A stretch of 40,965 bases of DNA from Alphaproteobacteria bacterium. GTDB lineage: Bacteria; Pseudomonadota; Alphaproteobacteria; Thalassobaculales; Thalassobaculaceae. The stretch lies in NCBI GenBank assembly GCA_013203465.1, contig JABMNR010000095.1, forward strand, positions 1-40,965, given 5' to 3'. Numbering within the stretch: the stretch's first letter is position 1; every line of letters starts with the position of its first letter. The notes under the pieces were generated by a model. It was not told the DNA's origin and searched no databases. It saw only the letters and a program-made list of their open reading frames with translations. Both the position numbers and the translations under genes were made by a program. Positions 31,327 through 40,487 of the stretch are shown piece by piece.

Positions 31327-33399
31327 TCACGTGACAGAGCTTTCGGTTGTGCTCCAGATCGGCTCGATCGCCGCGAGCTGATCTCGGGGAATATGGCAGG
31401 CCAGTCTGTGACCATCGGATCCGCCGACAAGATCGGGGACTTGCTGGGTGCAAATGTCGCCCAGTTTGCGCCAGCAGCGCGTGTTGAAGCAGCATCCGGG
31501 CGGCGGGTTCTTCGGGCTTGGCAAGGCGCCGGTCAACCGAACGCGCCGGGCTTCCAAGGTTGGCTCCGGCACCGGAACCGCGCTCAACAGGGCTTCGGTA
31601 TAGGGATGGTACGGCGGCATCAGCATGCCGGTGTCGGTGCGGCGCTCTTCCACGATGCGCCCGAGATACATGACGACCACCCGGTCGGCGAAGTGCTGAA
31701 CCAGATTGAGGTCGTGGGAGATGAACAGATAGGCGGTGCCGTGTTCGTCTTGCAAATCGGCGAGAAGATTGAGCATCGAGGCTTGTACCGAGACATCCAA
31801 CCCGGAGGTGATTTCGTCGCAAATCACCAATTGCGGTCTCGGCGCGAACGCGCGGGCGATGGCGACCCGCTGCTTTTCGCCGCCGGACAACTCGAACGGC
31901 CGACGCTCGGCGAACGCCGCCGGTAGACGTACTTCCTCGAGCAGTTGCCCGACCCGGAGCGTTAGATCCATACCACCAAGGCCATCATACAACTGCAATG
32001 GCCGGCCAACGATCTCACCGACCGTCATGCGTGGATTAAGCGACAGGTCTGGGTGCTGAAAGACGATCTGCACGGCGCGGCGATCCTCCGCGCTGAAGGC
32101 GCCAGGGTGGGTGATCTCGTGGCCACTCAGGCCTACTCGGCCTTCGAAGGGTGTCAACCCAACCAACGCCCGTGCCAGCGAGGACTTTCCACAACCGCTT
32201 TCTCCGACCAAGCCGACGGTTTCACCGGCGCCGATTTCGAGACCGGCGGCGACGACCGCGTTGACCCGATCCGACGGCCGGCGCAGAAGCTGGTCGAACA
32301 AGCTGGGTCGGCCATAGCGGACATTAAGATCCTGAACGGCGAGCACCGGTCGGGCCGCTCCAACACCGTTTTCCGGCCGGATCTTGCGTATGCGACGCTC
32401 GATGGTCAGCGGCCCATCGGCGTTGTCGCCGATGCAGGCGATTTTGTGGTCGGCATCGGACAGCAGAGGAACCGGTTGACGCCGGCATTTCTCTTCGGCG
32501 AACGGACAGCGGACCTGGAATATGCAGCCGGTCGGAATATCGATCAGATCGGCCGCCGGACCGGTGAAAGTCGGCAGGCGTCGTCGCTCGCCACCCTGGT
32601 ATGGATTGGGAACGCTGGCCATGAGGATGCGCGTGTAGGGATGGCGCGGCCGGCGCAGAACCTCTTCGACAGTGCCTTCCTCGACGATCTGGCCGGCATA
32701 GATGACGTTCACCCGCTGTGCGACATGCGCGACGTTTCCGAGGTCGTGGGTGATGTAGAGTACGGCGACACCGGTTTCCGCCTGCAGGGAGCGGATGAGG
32801 TCGAGAATACCGGCGGCGGTGGTGGCATCCAGCGCGGTGGTCGGCTCGTCGAAGACCAGCAATTTCGGCTGACAGGAGAACGCCATGGCGATCAACACAC
32901 GCTGCTTTTCGCCGCCGGACACCTCATGCGGAAACCGCCGCATGATGAATTCGGGATCCGGTAAGTTTACCTTGTTCAAAAGTTCAAGGCCGCGTTGGGT
33001 AGCGGACGCGTGATCCAACCCCTGCACGTCACGCAAGCCTTCGACGAGTTGCTCGCCAAGGCGCATGGTCGGGTTCAAGGCGGTACCGGGATCCTGATAG
33101 ACCATGCCGATCATGGAGCCGCGCACGACCCGCAAGCGTTCGTCCGACGCCGACAACAGATCCTCTCCCGCGAGTTCGATCGAGCCGCCCAGCACGTCGG
33201 CGTTCGGGCTCAGATACTGGCTGATCGCGAAGGCCAGGGTGCTTTTGCCGGAACCGGATTCCCCGACCAACCCGACCACGGATCCCGCTTCTATGGTCAG
33301 GTCGATCTGGCGCAGGACGCGGGCCAGACCGTTCGGCGTTCGATAACCGATCGAGAGATCGCGTATCGTCAGGCCGTCGCTGTTCCGTAGGGTCGTCAC
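31327..33399 (-). CDS. Fused dual-ATPase of a peptide/nickel-type ABC importer (DppD-DppF fusion)
   Basis: About 690 aa containing two complete ABC ATPase domains in one chain, powering uptake through the two permeases. Domain 1 has Walker A GESGSGKST (47-55), signature SGGEKQRVLIA and Walker B LLVFDEPT. It is followed by the oligopeptide/dipeptide-type C-terminal extension (GCIFQVRCPFAEEKCRR). Domain 2 has GESGCGKSS, SGGEKQRVAIARAF, LVICDEITSGLD and a second extension (GCCFNTRCWRKLGDIC). The second Walker B has Ile in place of Pro in the DEP segment but keeps the catalytic Glu. GTG 33399 overlaps the preceding stop as GTGA; a frame open farther upstream lies in the permease gene. The fused form is common in Alphaproteobacteria. 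Confidence 0.93.
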   Translation of the reverse strand: MTTLRNSDGLTIRDLSIGYRTPNGLARVLRQIDLTIEAGSVVGLVGESGSGKSTLAFAISQYLSPNADVLGGSIELAGEDLLSASDERLRVVRGSMIGMVYQDPGTALNPTMRLGEQLVEGLRDVQGLDHASATQRGLELLNKVNLPDPEFIMRRFPHEVSGGEKQRVLIAMAFSCQPKLLVFDEPTTALDATTAAGILDLIRSLQAETGVAVLYITHDLGNVAHVAQRVNVIYAGQIVEEGTVEEVLRRPRHPYTRILMASVPNPYQGGERRRLPTFTGPAADLIDIPTGCIFQVRCPFAEEKCRRQPVPLLSDADHKIACIGDNADGPLTIERRIRKIRPENGVGAARPVLAVQDLNVRYGRPSLFDQLLRRPSDRVNAVVAAGLEIGAGETVGLVGESGCGKSSLARALVGLTPFEGRVGLSGHEITHPGAFSAEDRRAVQIVFQHPDLSLNPRMTVGEIVGRPLQLYDGLGGMDLTLRVGQLLEEVRLPAAFAERRPFELSGGEKQRVAIARAFAPRPQLVICDEITSGLDVSVQASMLNLLADLQDEHGTAYLFISHDLNLVQHFADRVVVMYLGRIVEERRTDTGMLMPPYHPYTEALLSAVPVPEPTLEARRVRLTGALPSPKNPPPGCCFNTRCWRKLGDICTQQVPDLVGGSDGHRLACHIPRDQLAAIEPIWSTTESSVT

Positions 33400-34241
33400 C
33401 GGTCGACCTGCGGGTTCACGACATCGCGCAATCCGTCGCCGAACAGATTGAACCCGATCGCGACCAGTCCGATGCCGAGACTGGGAAACACCACGAGCCA
33501 GGGATTGCGGAACATGAAGGTTCGGGCTTCGGCCACCAGCAGGCCCCAATCCGAGGCCGGTGCCTGGGCGCCTAGACCGAGAAAGCTGAGTGTCGCGCCG
33601 ATCATGATGGCAAAGGCGACGCGGATCGACGCCTCGACGATGATCGGTGCGACGACGTTCGGCAGAATCTCGCGAAAGACGATGTAGGTCGGCCCCTCGC
33701 CCCGGGCAAAAGCGGCGTTGACGAAGTCGCGGGTACGCACGCTCAAGGTCACGCTGCGCGATATCCGCGCCATCGACGGGGAGAACGAGATCGCGACGGC
33801 AATGACCGCGTTGGTCACATTCGGCCCGAGGACCGTGACGATCAGCAAGGCCAGCAAAAGGTTGGGAATGGCCATGATTGAATCCATGGCGCGCATCACA
33901 AGCTCGTCCGTCCGGCCGCCGATATAGCCCGACAGGATGCCGATGATCGATCCGGCGATGGTGCTAAGGGCCGTCGCGACGAGGCCGAACAGGATGGTCG
34001 ATCTGGCACCGACGAGCATGCGGCTGAAAACATCGCGGCCAAACTGATCGGTGCCGAACCAATAGGTCAGGCTCGGCCCCTGCAAGCGGTCGCGTGGATG
34101 GAATTTCAGCGGATCGTAAGGAGCCAGTTCCGGTCCCAGAACCACCAGTACCAAGGCTATCAGGAGAAGTATCGTTCCGGGCAGGCCGAGTGGATTGATC
34201 AACAGCCGCCCCCACCACGTCGTCCTGAGGCGGCTACTCAT
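33396..34241 (-). CDS. ABC importer permease, DppC/OppC type
   Basis: 281-aa inner-membrane permease of the dipeptide/oligopeptide type. About six hydrophobic helices follow a short cytoplasmic N-terminus, and the first (NPLGLPGTILLLIALVLVVL) is the usual OppC_N start. The phrases FGTDQFGRDVFSRMLVGARSTI and the EAA-loop region VNAAFARGEGPTYIVFREILPNV are hallmarks of DppC. The end GFNLFGDGLRDVVNP is standard. It starts 8 bp inside the 3' end of the DppB gene and its stop overlaps the ATPase start, so the importer subunits are made in a coupled way. Confidence 0.95.
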   Translation of the reverse strand: MSSRLRTTWWGRLLINPLGLPGTILLLIALVLVVLGPELAPYDPLKFHPRDRLQGPSLTYWFGTDQFGRDVFSRMLVGARSTILFGLVATALSTIAGSIIGILSGYIGGRTDELVMRAMDSIMAIPNLLLALLIVTVLGPNVTNAVIAVAISFSPSMARISRSVTLSVRTRDFVNAAFARGEGPTYIVFREILPNVVAPIIVEASIRVAFAIMIGATLSFLGLGAQAPASDWGLLVAEARTFMFRNPWLVVFPSLGIGLVAIGFNLFGDGLRDVVNPQVDR

Positions 34242-35184
34242 ACTGGATCCGCCGGTCGAGTACGGCGTAGGCGAGATCCGCCGTCAGGTTGGCGATGGCG
34301 TAAACGGCGGCCAGCACAAGGGTTCCCGCTTGAATGAGCGGCAGGTCGCGGTTTTGCACGGCGAAGATCATCATCCGGCCGAGGCCCGGATAGGCGAAGA
34401 CCTCCTCGACCACGATGATGCCACCGATCAGGTAGCCGACATCGAGCGCGATGACCGTGATCGTCGGCAGCAGCGCGTTGCGCAGCGCGTGGCGGATCAG
34501 GACCAGATGCCGAGGCAGGCCTTTGAGGGTCGCGGTTCGCACATAATCCTGTTGCAAGGCGTCGATCATCTCCGAGCGCGTTTGGCGTGAGACATGCGCC
34601 ATCAAGATCAGCAACAAGGTGGCGGTCGGCAGAAACAGATGGGAGAGAAACTTCCCGAAATTTTCATCCGGCGGAGTGTAGCCCCCGGCCGGGAACAGGC
34701 CGATCTCGGGTCGGGCAAGGAAGACCAAAAGCAAGGTCGCTGTCACGAATTCTGGCAAAGAAACGCCAATATAGGACAGCACGCTGATGACCCCGTCGGT
34801 TGCCTTGCCGCGCCGCGCCGCCGCGATAACACCCATGGGGATGGCAACGACGATCACCACCAACAGAGCCAAACCCGCGAGGATCATCGAGCGTGCCAAG
34901 GCGTCCATCACCAGAGGCAGAACCGGACGGCCCATCCGCATGGAGATGCCCCAATCGCCGGTGATCAAACCGCCGAGCCACCGTCCGTATTGCTGATACC
35001 AAGGCGTGTTCAAGCCGAGCTGCCGTTCGAGCGCCACCAGTTGCTCGGGCAGCGCGTATTCGCCGAGGATCATCTGCGCCGCGTTGCCTGGCAGTATCTG
35101 GGTGACGGCAAAGACAACGAAGGAGACGACCAGCAGGATCAGGGCGATGAAGCCCAGCCGCTTGAGCAGGTAGCCAAGCCGCAC
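34234..35184 (-). CDS. ABC importer permease, DppB/OppB type
   Basis: 316-aa inner-membrane permease with about six helices, pairing with the DppC-type subunit. The N-terminus LLKRLGFIALILLVVSFVVFAVTQILPGNAA is the typical OppB_N helix. YGRWLGGLITGDWGISMRMGRPV is the periplasmic family signature, and the EAA loop reads VRTATLKGLPRHLVLIRHALRNALLP. GTG at 35184 is the start; AGG lies close before it. It is 33 bp downstream of the binding-protein gene and overlaps the DppC gene by 8 bp. Confidence 0.95.
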   Translation of the reverse strand: MRLGYLLKRLGFIALILLVVSFVVFAVTQILPGNAAQMILGEYALPEQLVALERQLGLNTPWYQQYGRWLGGLITGDWGISMRMGRPVLPLVMDALARSMILAGLALLVVIVVAIPMGVIAAARRGKATDGVISVLSYIGVSLPEFVTATLLLVFLARPEIGLFPAGGYTPPDENFGKFLSHLFLPTATLLLILMAHVSRQTRSEMIDALQQDYVRTATLKGLPRHLVLIRHALRNALLPTITVIALDVGYLIGGIIVVEEVFAYPGLGRMMIFAVQNRDLPLIQAGTLVLAAVYAIANLTADLAYAVLDRRIQYE

Positions 35185-35217
35185 GTCCTACGCCCTACCG
35201 GTCGTCAGCACTTGCTC

Positions 35218-36804
35218 TCAGCCTCGTTTCGGCGCGCCGTCCTTCAACCAGGCACGATCCATGTAATAGGACACCTGCAATGGGTGCATGGTGTAATCCA
35301 TCACATAGTCCTGGTGCGCGGTCAGCACATCCATGAAGAACGGTACGATATAGGGCTTTTCATCGACACACATCTGTTGCGCCTGGGCATACAGCTTGGC
35401 CCGTTCGGCGTCGTCGGTGGTCCGCCGGGCCTTGTAGACGACGTCGTCGAAGACCTTGTTGTTCCAGGCGGTATCGGCCCATGGCGCGTCCGAGGTCAGC
35501 AGCAGGGTGAACATCTGATCCTCCATCGGTCGCATGTTCCAGCTGCCGACGTAGAACCCGGCCTTCTTCCATACATTGGCGATGTAATAGTCATGGGGCA
35601 CGGTCTTAACGTCGATATCGAAACCGGCACCGCGCGCCAATTCCTTGACCGCGACCCCAACCTGCGTGCGGAGCGCCGGTTTCGTGGAGCATAGAAGCTC
35701 AACCTTGACGCCATTGGGATAACCGGCTTCGGCCAACAACTTCCTCGCCCCGGCGACATCGAGATTAGGCCGGTTGTAGTCGATGTAATAGCGGTATTCC
35801 GAGGAAATCGGATTGTCGAACGCTGGCCGGCCGTAGCCTTCCAGAACCAGATCGACCATCGCCTGCCGGTCGATACACATGGCCAGTGCTTGGCGGACCC
35901 GGATATCGTCGAAGGGTTTGGTGTCCATGCGCAGGACCAGATTGAGGAAGCGGCCGGTTTGCTGGCGCCGCCCAATAACACCGGAAGAGTCCGAGACACG
36001 CTTGAAGTCAGCGTTGTTCACGGCCAACATCACGTCGGTTTCCTTGTTGAGCAAAGCGGCTGTTTCCGCCGCCAGATCGGGAAACAAATGCTGCTCGACA
36101 CCGTCAAGATAAGGCAGGCCGGCGATGTGATAGTTGTCGTAGCGGGCAACCTTGAGAATGCGGGCCGGGTCGTATTCGACCAAGGTAAACGGCCCGCAGC
36201 CGTAGCCGCCCGTGGACAGCTTGTCCAAGCCCTCCTTGAGAACGGCCGCCGGCACGATCTTGGCGCTCGGATGGCCCATGGTCACCGGCAGGTCGGCGAA
36301 GGAGCCGTCGAGCGTTATCTTGACCGTGTACTTGTCGACCGCCTCGACCGCCTTGATCGGGCCGATGTTCTTGCGGCCGGGTGAGCCGGTTTCCGGATCC
36401 AGAACCGCCTTGATACTGGCAACCACATCCTCCGCCGTCACTTCGGGGCCATGGTGAAACTTGACGCCGCGGCGCATCTTGAAGGTGAACTCGCTGGCAT
36501 CCTCATTGGCCGACCAGCTCTCCGCCACATCCGGGCGCGGCACCATGTCGGGGCCAACACGGACCAAGCCGGAATACATCATTTCACCGGTCATGTACTC
36601 CGGGTTGTTGCCTTGCTTGAAAGGATTGAGGGTGGTCATCTGCTGAGCGACGCTGATGACAATGGTTCCGCCGCGCTTGGGCGTCGCCGCCGCCAATCCG
36701 TCCGGGCGCCAGATCGTCGCGGTGGCGCCGGCACCGATCAACGCCGCGCCGCCATACAGGAAATCCCGACGGGTCCAGGGTGTATGAAGGAGTGTCTTTG
36801 TCAT
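35218..36804 (-). CDS. Tat-exported ABC substrate-binding protein, peptide/nickel type (SBP_bac_5)
   Basis: 528-aa periplasmic binding protein of cluster C (family of DppA/OppA/NikA). The N-terminus has a twin-arginine signal, TRRDFL at about 11-16, then a hydrophobic GGAALIGAGATATIW, with cleavage likely near residue 40 (GLAAATP). Mature-domain signatures are AESWSANEDASEFTFKMRRGVKFHHGPEVTAEDVVASIKAVLD and IRVRQALAMCIDRQAMVD. ATG 36804 has GAGAAGAGG upstream; a frame open for another 54 codons upstream lacks a signal and is rejected. It heads the importer operon and, being Tat-dependent, folds before export. Ligands of the family range from peptides to opines, sugars and metals, so the ligand is unknown. 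Confidence 0.94.
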   Translation of the reverse strand: MTKTLLHTPWTRRDFLYGGAALIGAGATATIWRPDGLAAATPKRGGTIVISVAQQMTTLNPFKQGNNPEYMTGEMMYSGLVRVGPDMVPRPDVAESWSANEDASEFTFKMRRGVKFHHGPEVTAEDVVASIKAVLDPETGSPGRKNIGPIKAVEAVDKYTVKITLDGSFADLPVTMGHPSAKIVPAAVLKEGLDKLSTGGYGCGPFTLVEYDPARILKVARYDNYHIAGLPYLDGVEQHLFPDLAAETAALLNKETDVMLAVNNADFKRVSDSSGVIGRRQQTGRFLNLVLRMDTKPFDDIRVRQALAMCIDRQAMVDLVLEGYGRPAFDNPISSEYRYYIDYNRPNLDVAGARKLLAEAGYPNGVKVELLCSTKPALRTQVGVAVKELARGAGFDIDVKTVPHDYYIANVWKKAGFYVGSWNMRPMEDQMFTLLLTSDAPWADTAWNNKVFDDVVYKARRTTDDAERAKLYAQAQQMCVDEKPYIVPFFMDVLTAHQDYVMDYTMHPLQVSYYMDRAWLKDGAPKRG

Positions 36805-37178
36805 GGTTGCCTCTTCTCCCGAAATGGAACACGAAACGATCCATAGGCAAGCAGCACGGCCAATAATAAGCGCGCGCGCCTGATCAGGGAAGCAACGGAC
36901 GGCATGCGAATAGTGGTTTGCCGTTGAACAGAAAATACCCACTAACCACGGCTCGGTCTTGACCAAGGGAATTATGATATTTTGGCCCGAGCACCAAAGA
37001 AGTTAGCATAGAAACGTTTGCACAGTTCGGAATTTCTTAGCGTTTCCTTTGGGTGTTAGCCAAAACCACCGCCGCTCATCTCCCGAAGATTCCCCCTAAC
37101 ACAAGAAAGTCAATTTAGAAGAAAAGCCAATGACGCACAATGGCGTATTCAACAGCACCGGCACGCCACGGGTCCGCC
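36805..37178. other. Intergenic region carrying the importer operon promoter
   Basis: This 374-bp stretch has no credible gene. It is AT-richer than its surroundings near 36930-37060 and must hold the promoter of the minus-strand importer operon. It also lies downstream of the M24 gene, so that gene's terminator should be here. No convincing -35/-10 pair, T-run hairpin or riboswitch was recognised. A 7-bp inverted pair, GTGTTAG (37053) and CTAACAC (37096), is present but weak. Confidence 0.45.
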
Positions 37179-38357
37179 TCAGGAAATGACGGTCAGCGCG
37201 TCGGGCAGCGGATTAAGGACTTCCGGCGCGCCATCGGTGACCACCAGGGTATGCCCGACACCCATCGCGAGGCCGGTATCGGTATCGGTGATCATGACAT
37301 GATAAAACAGCGTCATCCCCGCCACGCAACGAAGGGCGGCATTCGGGTAGATCATCGGTGGCACATCCATCGAGGTCGGCGCGCAACTGATGCCGACCGA
37401 GTACCCGCAGGCGCCATAGCGATGCTCTTTGTGCCCGGCGGCATCCAGCACCCGGGCATGGGCATCAAAGATATCGCCCAACGGATTGCCGGGCCGGGCG
37501 ACGTCGGTCATTTGCGCCAACGCGTCGCGGGCCACGTCATACATTCGTGCCTGGGCGGGATCCAGCTCACCGAGAATGATGGTCCATTCGGTCTTGACGT
37601 TGTAACGCCGATAGGAGACCGGGTATTCGACGATGATCTGGTCATTGGCCTCGAGCAGGCGGGCGCCCGAGATGCCGCGACCATAGAGCGCCCGGCGCCC
37701 GGAATTGAAGAGCGGCGCGTTGGCCGGCATATCGCCGCCGCCCTCCAAAACCGTTTTCAGGTACGTCGCCTTCAGGGTGGCGTCCGGTATACCCGGCCGG
37801 GCCGCGGCGATGACATCGCGTAAAGATTGATTGCAAAGCTCGGCCGCCTTGCGGACGTAGACCATTTCGCTTTCGGACTTGCACAGCCGCAATCGGCGGA
37901 GTGGCCAGGAGACGTCGGCCAGGGTGCAGAAACCGTCAAGCGCGTCCGCGACCCGTTTGTGATTCCAACCGGTCAGGCCATGGGTCGAAAGCTCAATGCC
38001 GATGCGTGCGCCCGCGAGACGCTTTTCGGCGAGGATATCGCGCAGCTCAAGGGCCGGATTGGCGTCATCGGCATCCCACCAGATACGCACATCATCGATG
38101 ATCGAGGTGTCGCGGGCCTGTACCTGATCCGGCCGCCGGGTCAGCAGAGTAAGGGGACCGGGCTCGGCGGTCAGGATGAGGCACTGGAAGAAGACGAAGC
38201 CGCCCGTATCGTAGCCCGTGAGGAAATAATCGGTCTCCTGGGCGAACAACAGTGCGGCGGCAAGGCCTTCGTCCCTGAGCATCTGACGGGCTCGCGCCAA
38301 TCGCGCGTCGAACTCGCCGCGCTCGAAGTTCAGAGTCGTTTGGATGGTCCCGGTCAT
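37179..38357 (-). CDS. M24-fold (creatinase / DoeA-like) hydrolase without the canonical metal ligands
   Basis: 392 aa with a creatinase N-terminal domain (about 12-155) and the pita-bread M24 domain (about 165-385). The canonical M24 ligands D, D, H, E, E are not found. At the first Asp it has E244 (IIVEYPVSYRRYNVKTEW), the second Asp aligns to K255, the HGIG histidine is Y319 (YSVGIS), and the EPG glutamate region reads LFYHVM. This resembles creatinase and the ectoine hydrolase DoeA, which work without metal. The enzyme therefore most likely hydrolyses a C-N bond of a small amidine or cyclic amide rather than Xaa-Pro peptides (inference). GGAGGGGATAGG precedes the ATG. It is divergent from the M20 gene and lies upstream of the importer operon in the same direction. 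Confidence 0.8.
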   Translation of the reverse strand: MTGTIQTTLNFERGEFDARLARARQMLRDEGLAAALLFAQETDYFLTGYDTGGFVFFQCLILTAEPGPLTLLTRRPDQVQARDTSIIDDVRIWWDADDANPALELRDILAEKRLAGARIGIELSTHGLTGWNHKRVADALDGFCTLADVSWPLRRLRLCKSESEMVYVRKAAELCNQSLRDVIAAARPGIPDATLKATYLKTVLEGGGDMPANAPLFNSGRRALYGRGISGARLLEANDQIIVEYPVSYRRYNVKTEWTIILGELDPAQARMYDVARDALAQMTDVARPGNPLGDIFDAHARVLDAAGHKEHRYGACGYSVGISCAPTSMDVPPMIYPNAALRCVAGMTLFYHVMITDTDTGLAMGVGHTLVVTDGAPEVLNPLPDALTVIS

Positions 38358-38517
38358 CCTATCCCCTCCGCACGGTGTGGATCGTTGCGTCTTTCGGATA
38401 GCTTATCGGAATTCCGCGAAGCGCCCAATTGCGGTGTAGCGGGCTGCTGGGTCATGATTGACGCGGAGGCGGCCCGCGTCTGCGCGCCTTCCCGGTCCGG
38501 AAAAAGGATGTCGGAGC

Positions 38518-39735
38518 ATGGAACACCAATCCCTCCTCGATAGCGTCGACCGCCGGCAGTGCCTTGATTTCCTGGCCCAGATGGCCCGCCACAAGAGTTA
38601 CAGCGCAACACCGGGCGAAACCGAGTTGGCTCGTTTCATGGTCGATCGGATGGCGGAGATCGGACTGGATGCGCGGTTGCACCAGGTCGAACCCGACCGC
38701 TACCAAGCCTTGGGCACCCTCAAGGGGGCCGGCGGCGGAGCGAGTCTTTTGTTCAACGGCCATCTGGACACGAACCCGGCGACCGAAGGGTGGACGGTCG
38801 ATCCCTGGGGCGGTCTCGTCGACGATAACTTTATCTATGGGATTGGCGTGTCGAATATGAAATCCGGCGATGCCGCATACTATTGTGCGGTCAAGACCTT
38901 GCTGGACGCCGGCGTGCGGTTGCGCGGCGATGTTGTTCTGACCTTCGTGGTCGGTGAGCTGCAGGGCGGTGTCGGCACGGTCAAGGCGATCGAGGACGGC
39001 GTCCGCGCCGATTACTTCATCAATTCCGAGCCTACCGATCTGCAAGCGCTGACCATGCATTCCGGCGCATTCGTGTTCGCCATCGAGCTGACCGGCGTCA
39101 CACGGCACATGTCGAAACGCGAAGAAGCGGTCGACGCCATCGCCGCGGCGTGCGAGCTGGTGCCGCTGGTCAACGGCATCACCTTCAGCGGGGCCGCCAA
39201 CGCGGAGCATCAGTCCGTCAACCGCGCCAATATCGGTGTTTTCCGTGGCGCCCTGTCGCCGGAGTTTCATGACTGGCGAGCGCCACAGGTGGCCGATTTC
39301 GTGCGCTTGCTCGGCTCGGCACGCTACGCGCCAAGCCAATCGGAGGCATTGGTCTTGGCCGATCTGCGCCGCGTGCTGGACGACCTTGAACGGCGGCACC
39401 CCGGTCTCAAGGCACGGGTCTACAAACAGGACGCCGACGAAAAGCCATCGATGCTGCCGTTCGAGGTGTCGCGCGAGGCCCGGATCGTCAAGGTGGTGAA
39501 CGCCGCCTATGAACGGGTGCGCGGCGAGGCGCAACCGACCGGTGCGATGCCGCCGCCATGCTTCTACGGCACCGACGCGGCGCATTTTTACCATCGCCTT
39601 GGCATGGAAGGCATCGTGTGCGGTCCGGGTGGGCGCTACAACACCATGCCGGATGAGCGGGTCGACATTCCCGATTATCTGGACATGATCAAGATCTACA
39701 TGTTGGCGATATTGGATATCTGCGAGCCGGCGTGA
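38518..39735 (+). CDS. M20-fold (ArgE/DapE-like) hydrolase with altered metal-site residues
   Basis: 405 aa of the M20 metallopeptidase/deacylase fold with a catalytic and an inserted dimerisation domain. H82-x-D84 (FNGHLDTNP) is kept, but the bridging Asp of the family GxxDMK motif reads N113 (GVSNMKSG). The EE pair is E147-L148 (VVGELQGG), and the last metal histidine is missing (GPGGRYNTMPDERV, around N375/T376). E171 (NSEPTD) and H197 remain. It may bind one metal or none, unlike normal ArgE/DapE enzymes. ATG 38518 was chosen with AAGGA 9 nt upstream; an in-frame extension to 38458 is not conserved-looking. It is divergent from the M24 gene across 160 bp and followed by the amidotransferase gene. 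Confidence 0.82.
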   Translation: MEHQSLLDSVDRRQCLDFLAQMARHKSYSATPGETELARFMVDRMAEIGLDARLHQVEPDRYQALGTLKGAGGGASLLFNGHLDTNPATEGWTVDPWGGLVDDNFIYGIGVSNMKSGDAAYYCAVKTLLDAGVRLRGDVVLTFVVGELQGGVGTVKAIEDGVRADYFINSEPTDLQALTMHSGAFVFAIELTGVTRHMSKREEAVDAIAAACELVPLVNGITFSGAANAEHQSVNRANIGVFRGALSPEFHDWRAPQVADFVRLLGSARYAPSQSEALVLADLRRVLDDLERRHPGLKARVYKQDADEKPSMLPFEVSREARIVKVVNAAYERVRGEAQPTGAMPPPCFYGTDAAHFYHRLGMEGIVCGPGGRYNTMPDERVDIPDYLDMIKIYMLAILDICEPA

Positions 39736-39760
39736 CATGCCTTGAAGACAGGTCCGTGCG

Positions 39761-40459
39761 ATGGCGACACGCGTTCTCTTCCTGATCAACGGCCCGGGCA
39801 AGGAATCGGCGGCACTGATCGGCCAACGCTTCGAGGACTCCGGCCTCACTGTGGATTACCACTGGGCGTTCAACGACGAATTCCCGGACACTGTCGACCG
39901 CTACGGCGCGGTCTTTCTCTCGGGCAGCCCCCATGGCGCCTATGAGGACATCGACTTCATCCATCGTGAGCATGATGTGGTGCGGGATGTCGTCGAACGC
40001 GGGTTGCCGACCCTGGGAGTCTGCTTTGGCAGCCAAATCCTCGCCTCGGCCTTGTGCGACCGCGATCAGGTCTTCCGGCGAACCACCTGCGATGTCGGCT
40101 ACAAGCCGCTTCGACGATCGGATACGGCTCCCGGCGACGCAATCGCCAAGGATCTGCGGCCGCGTTTTCCGATGTTTGTCTGGCACAACGACGACGTGCG
40201 GGCGAACCATCCGGACATGGTCGTTCTGGCCAGCTCCGATGATTGCCCGAACCAGGTCTGGCGCTACAGGGACCAACCGGTTTGGGGCATCCAGGGCCAC
40301 CCCGAGTTCACGCCCGCTTACGTCGAGGCCCTGATGCTCTCGCGGCTGGACAGGATCGGGCGCAGCGCGGTGGAAGAAGCCCGAAAAACGCTCGGAGGAA
40401 AGGTGCACCGTGAGATCATCACTCGCTGGATCGAGAACTTTCTAAAGGGAGCGTGTTGA
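39761..40459 (+). CDS. Type 1 glutamine amidotransferase-like protein (GATase1 domain)
   Basis: 232-aa stand-alone class I amidotransferase domain. The catalytic Cys is C88 in GVCFGSQ, and the His/Glu pair is H180/E182 in WGIQGHPEF, so the hydrolase triad is intact. The oxyanion strand is FLSGSPHGAYED. Without a synthase partner, such proteins hydrolyse gamma-glutamyl or other amides (PuuD-like) or act with an unlinked subunit. It lies 25 bp after the M20 gene, so the two are probably co-transcribed. In this context, removing an amide group from the imported compound or an intermediate is plausible (inference). Confidence 0.85.
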   Translation: MATRVLFLINGPGKESAALIGQRFEDSGLTVDYHWAFNDEFPDTVDRYGAVFLSGSPHGAYEDIDFIHREHDVVRDVVERGLPTLGVCFGSQILASALCDRDQVFRRTTCDVGYKPLRRSDTAPGDAIAKDLRPRFPMFVWHNDDVRANHPDMVVLASSDDCPNQVWRYRDQPVWGIQGHPEFTPAYVEALMLSRLDRIGRSAVEEARKTLGGKVHREIITRWIENFLKGAC

Positions 40460-40487
40460 GGCCAGCGCCCGCTTGCATCGTCCGAAA

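Noticed and set aside
34594-35694. 366-codon + strand frame opposite dppB and the binding protein
   Set aside because: Antisense to two confident importer genes; His/Gln-rich shadow frame.
38452-39849. 465-codon minus-strand frame opposite the M20 gene
   Set aside because: Antisense shadow of a clear M20-fold gene; no family recognised.
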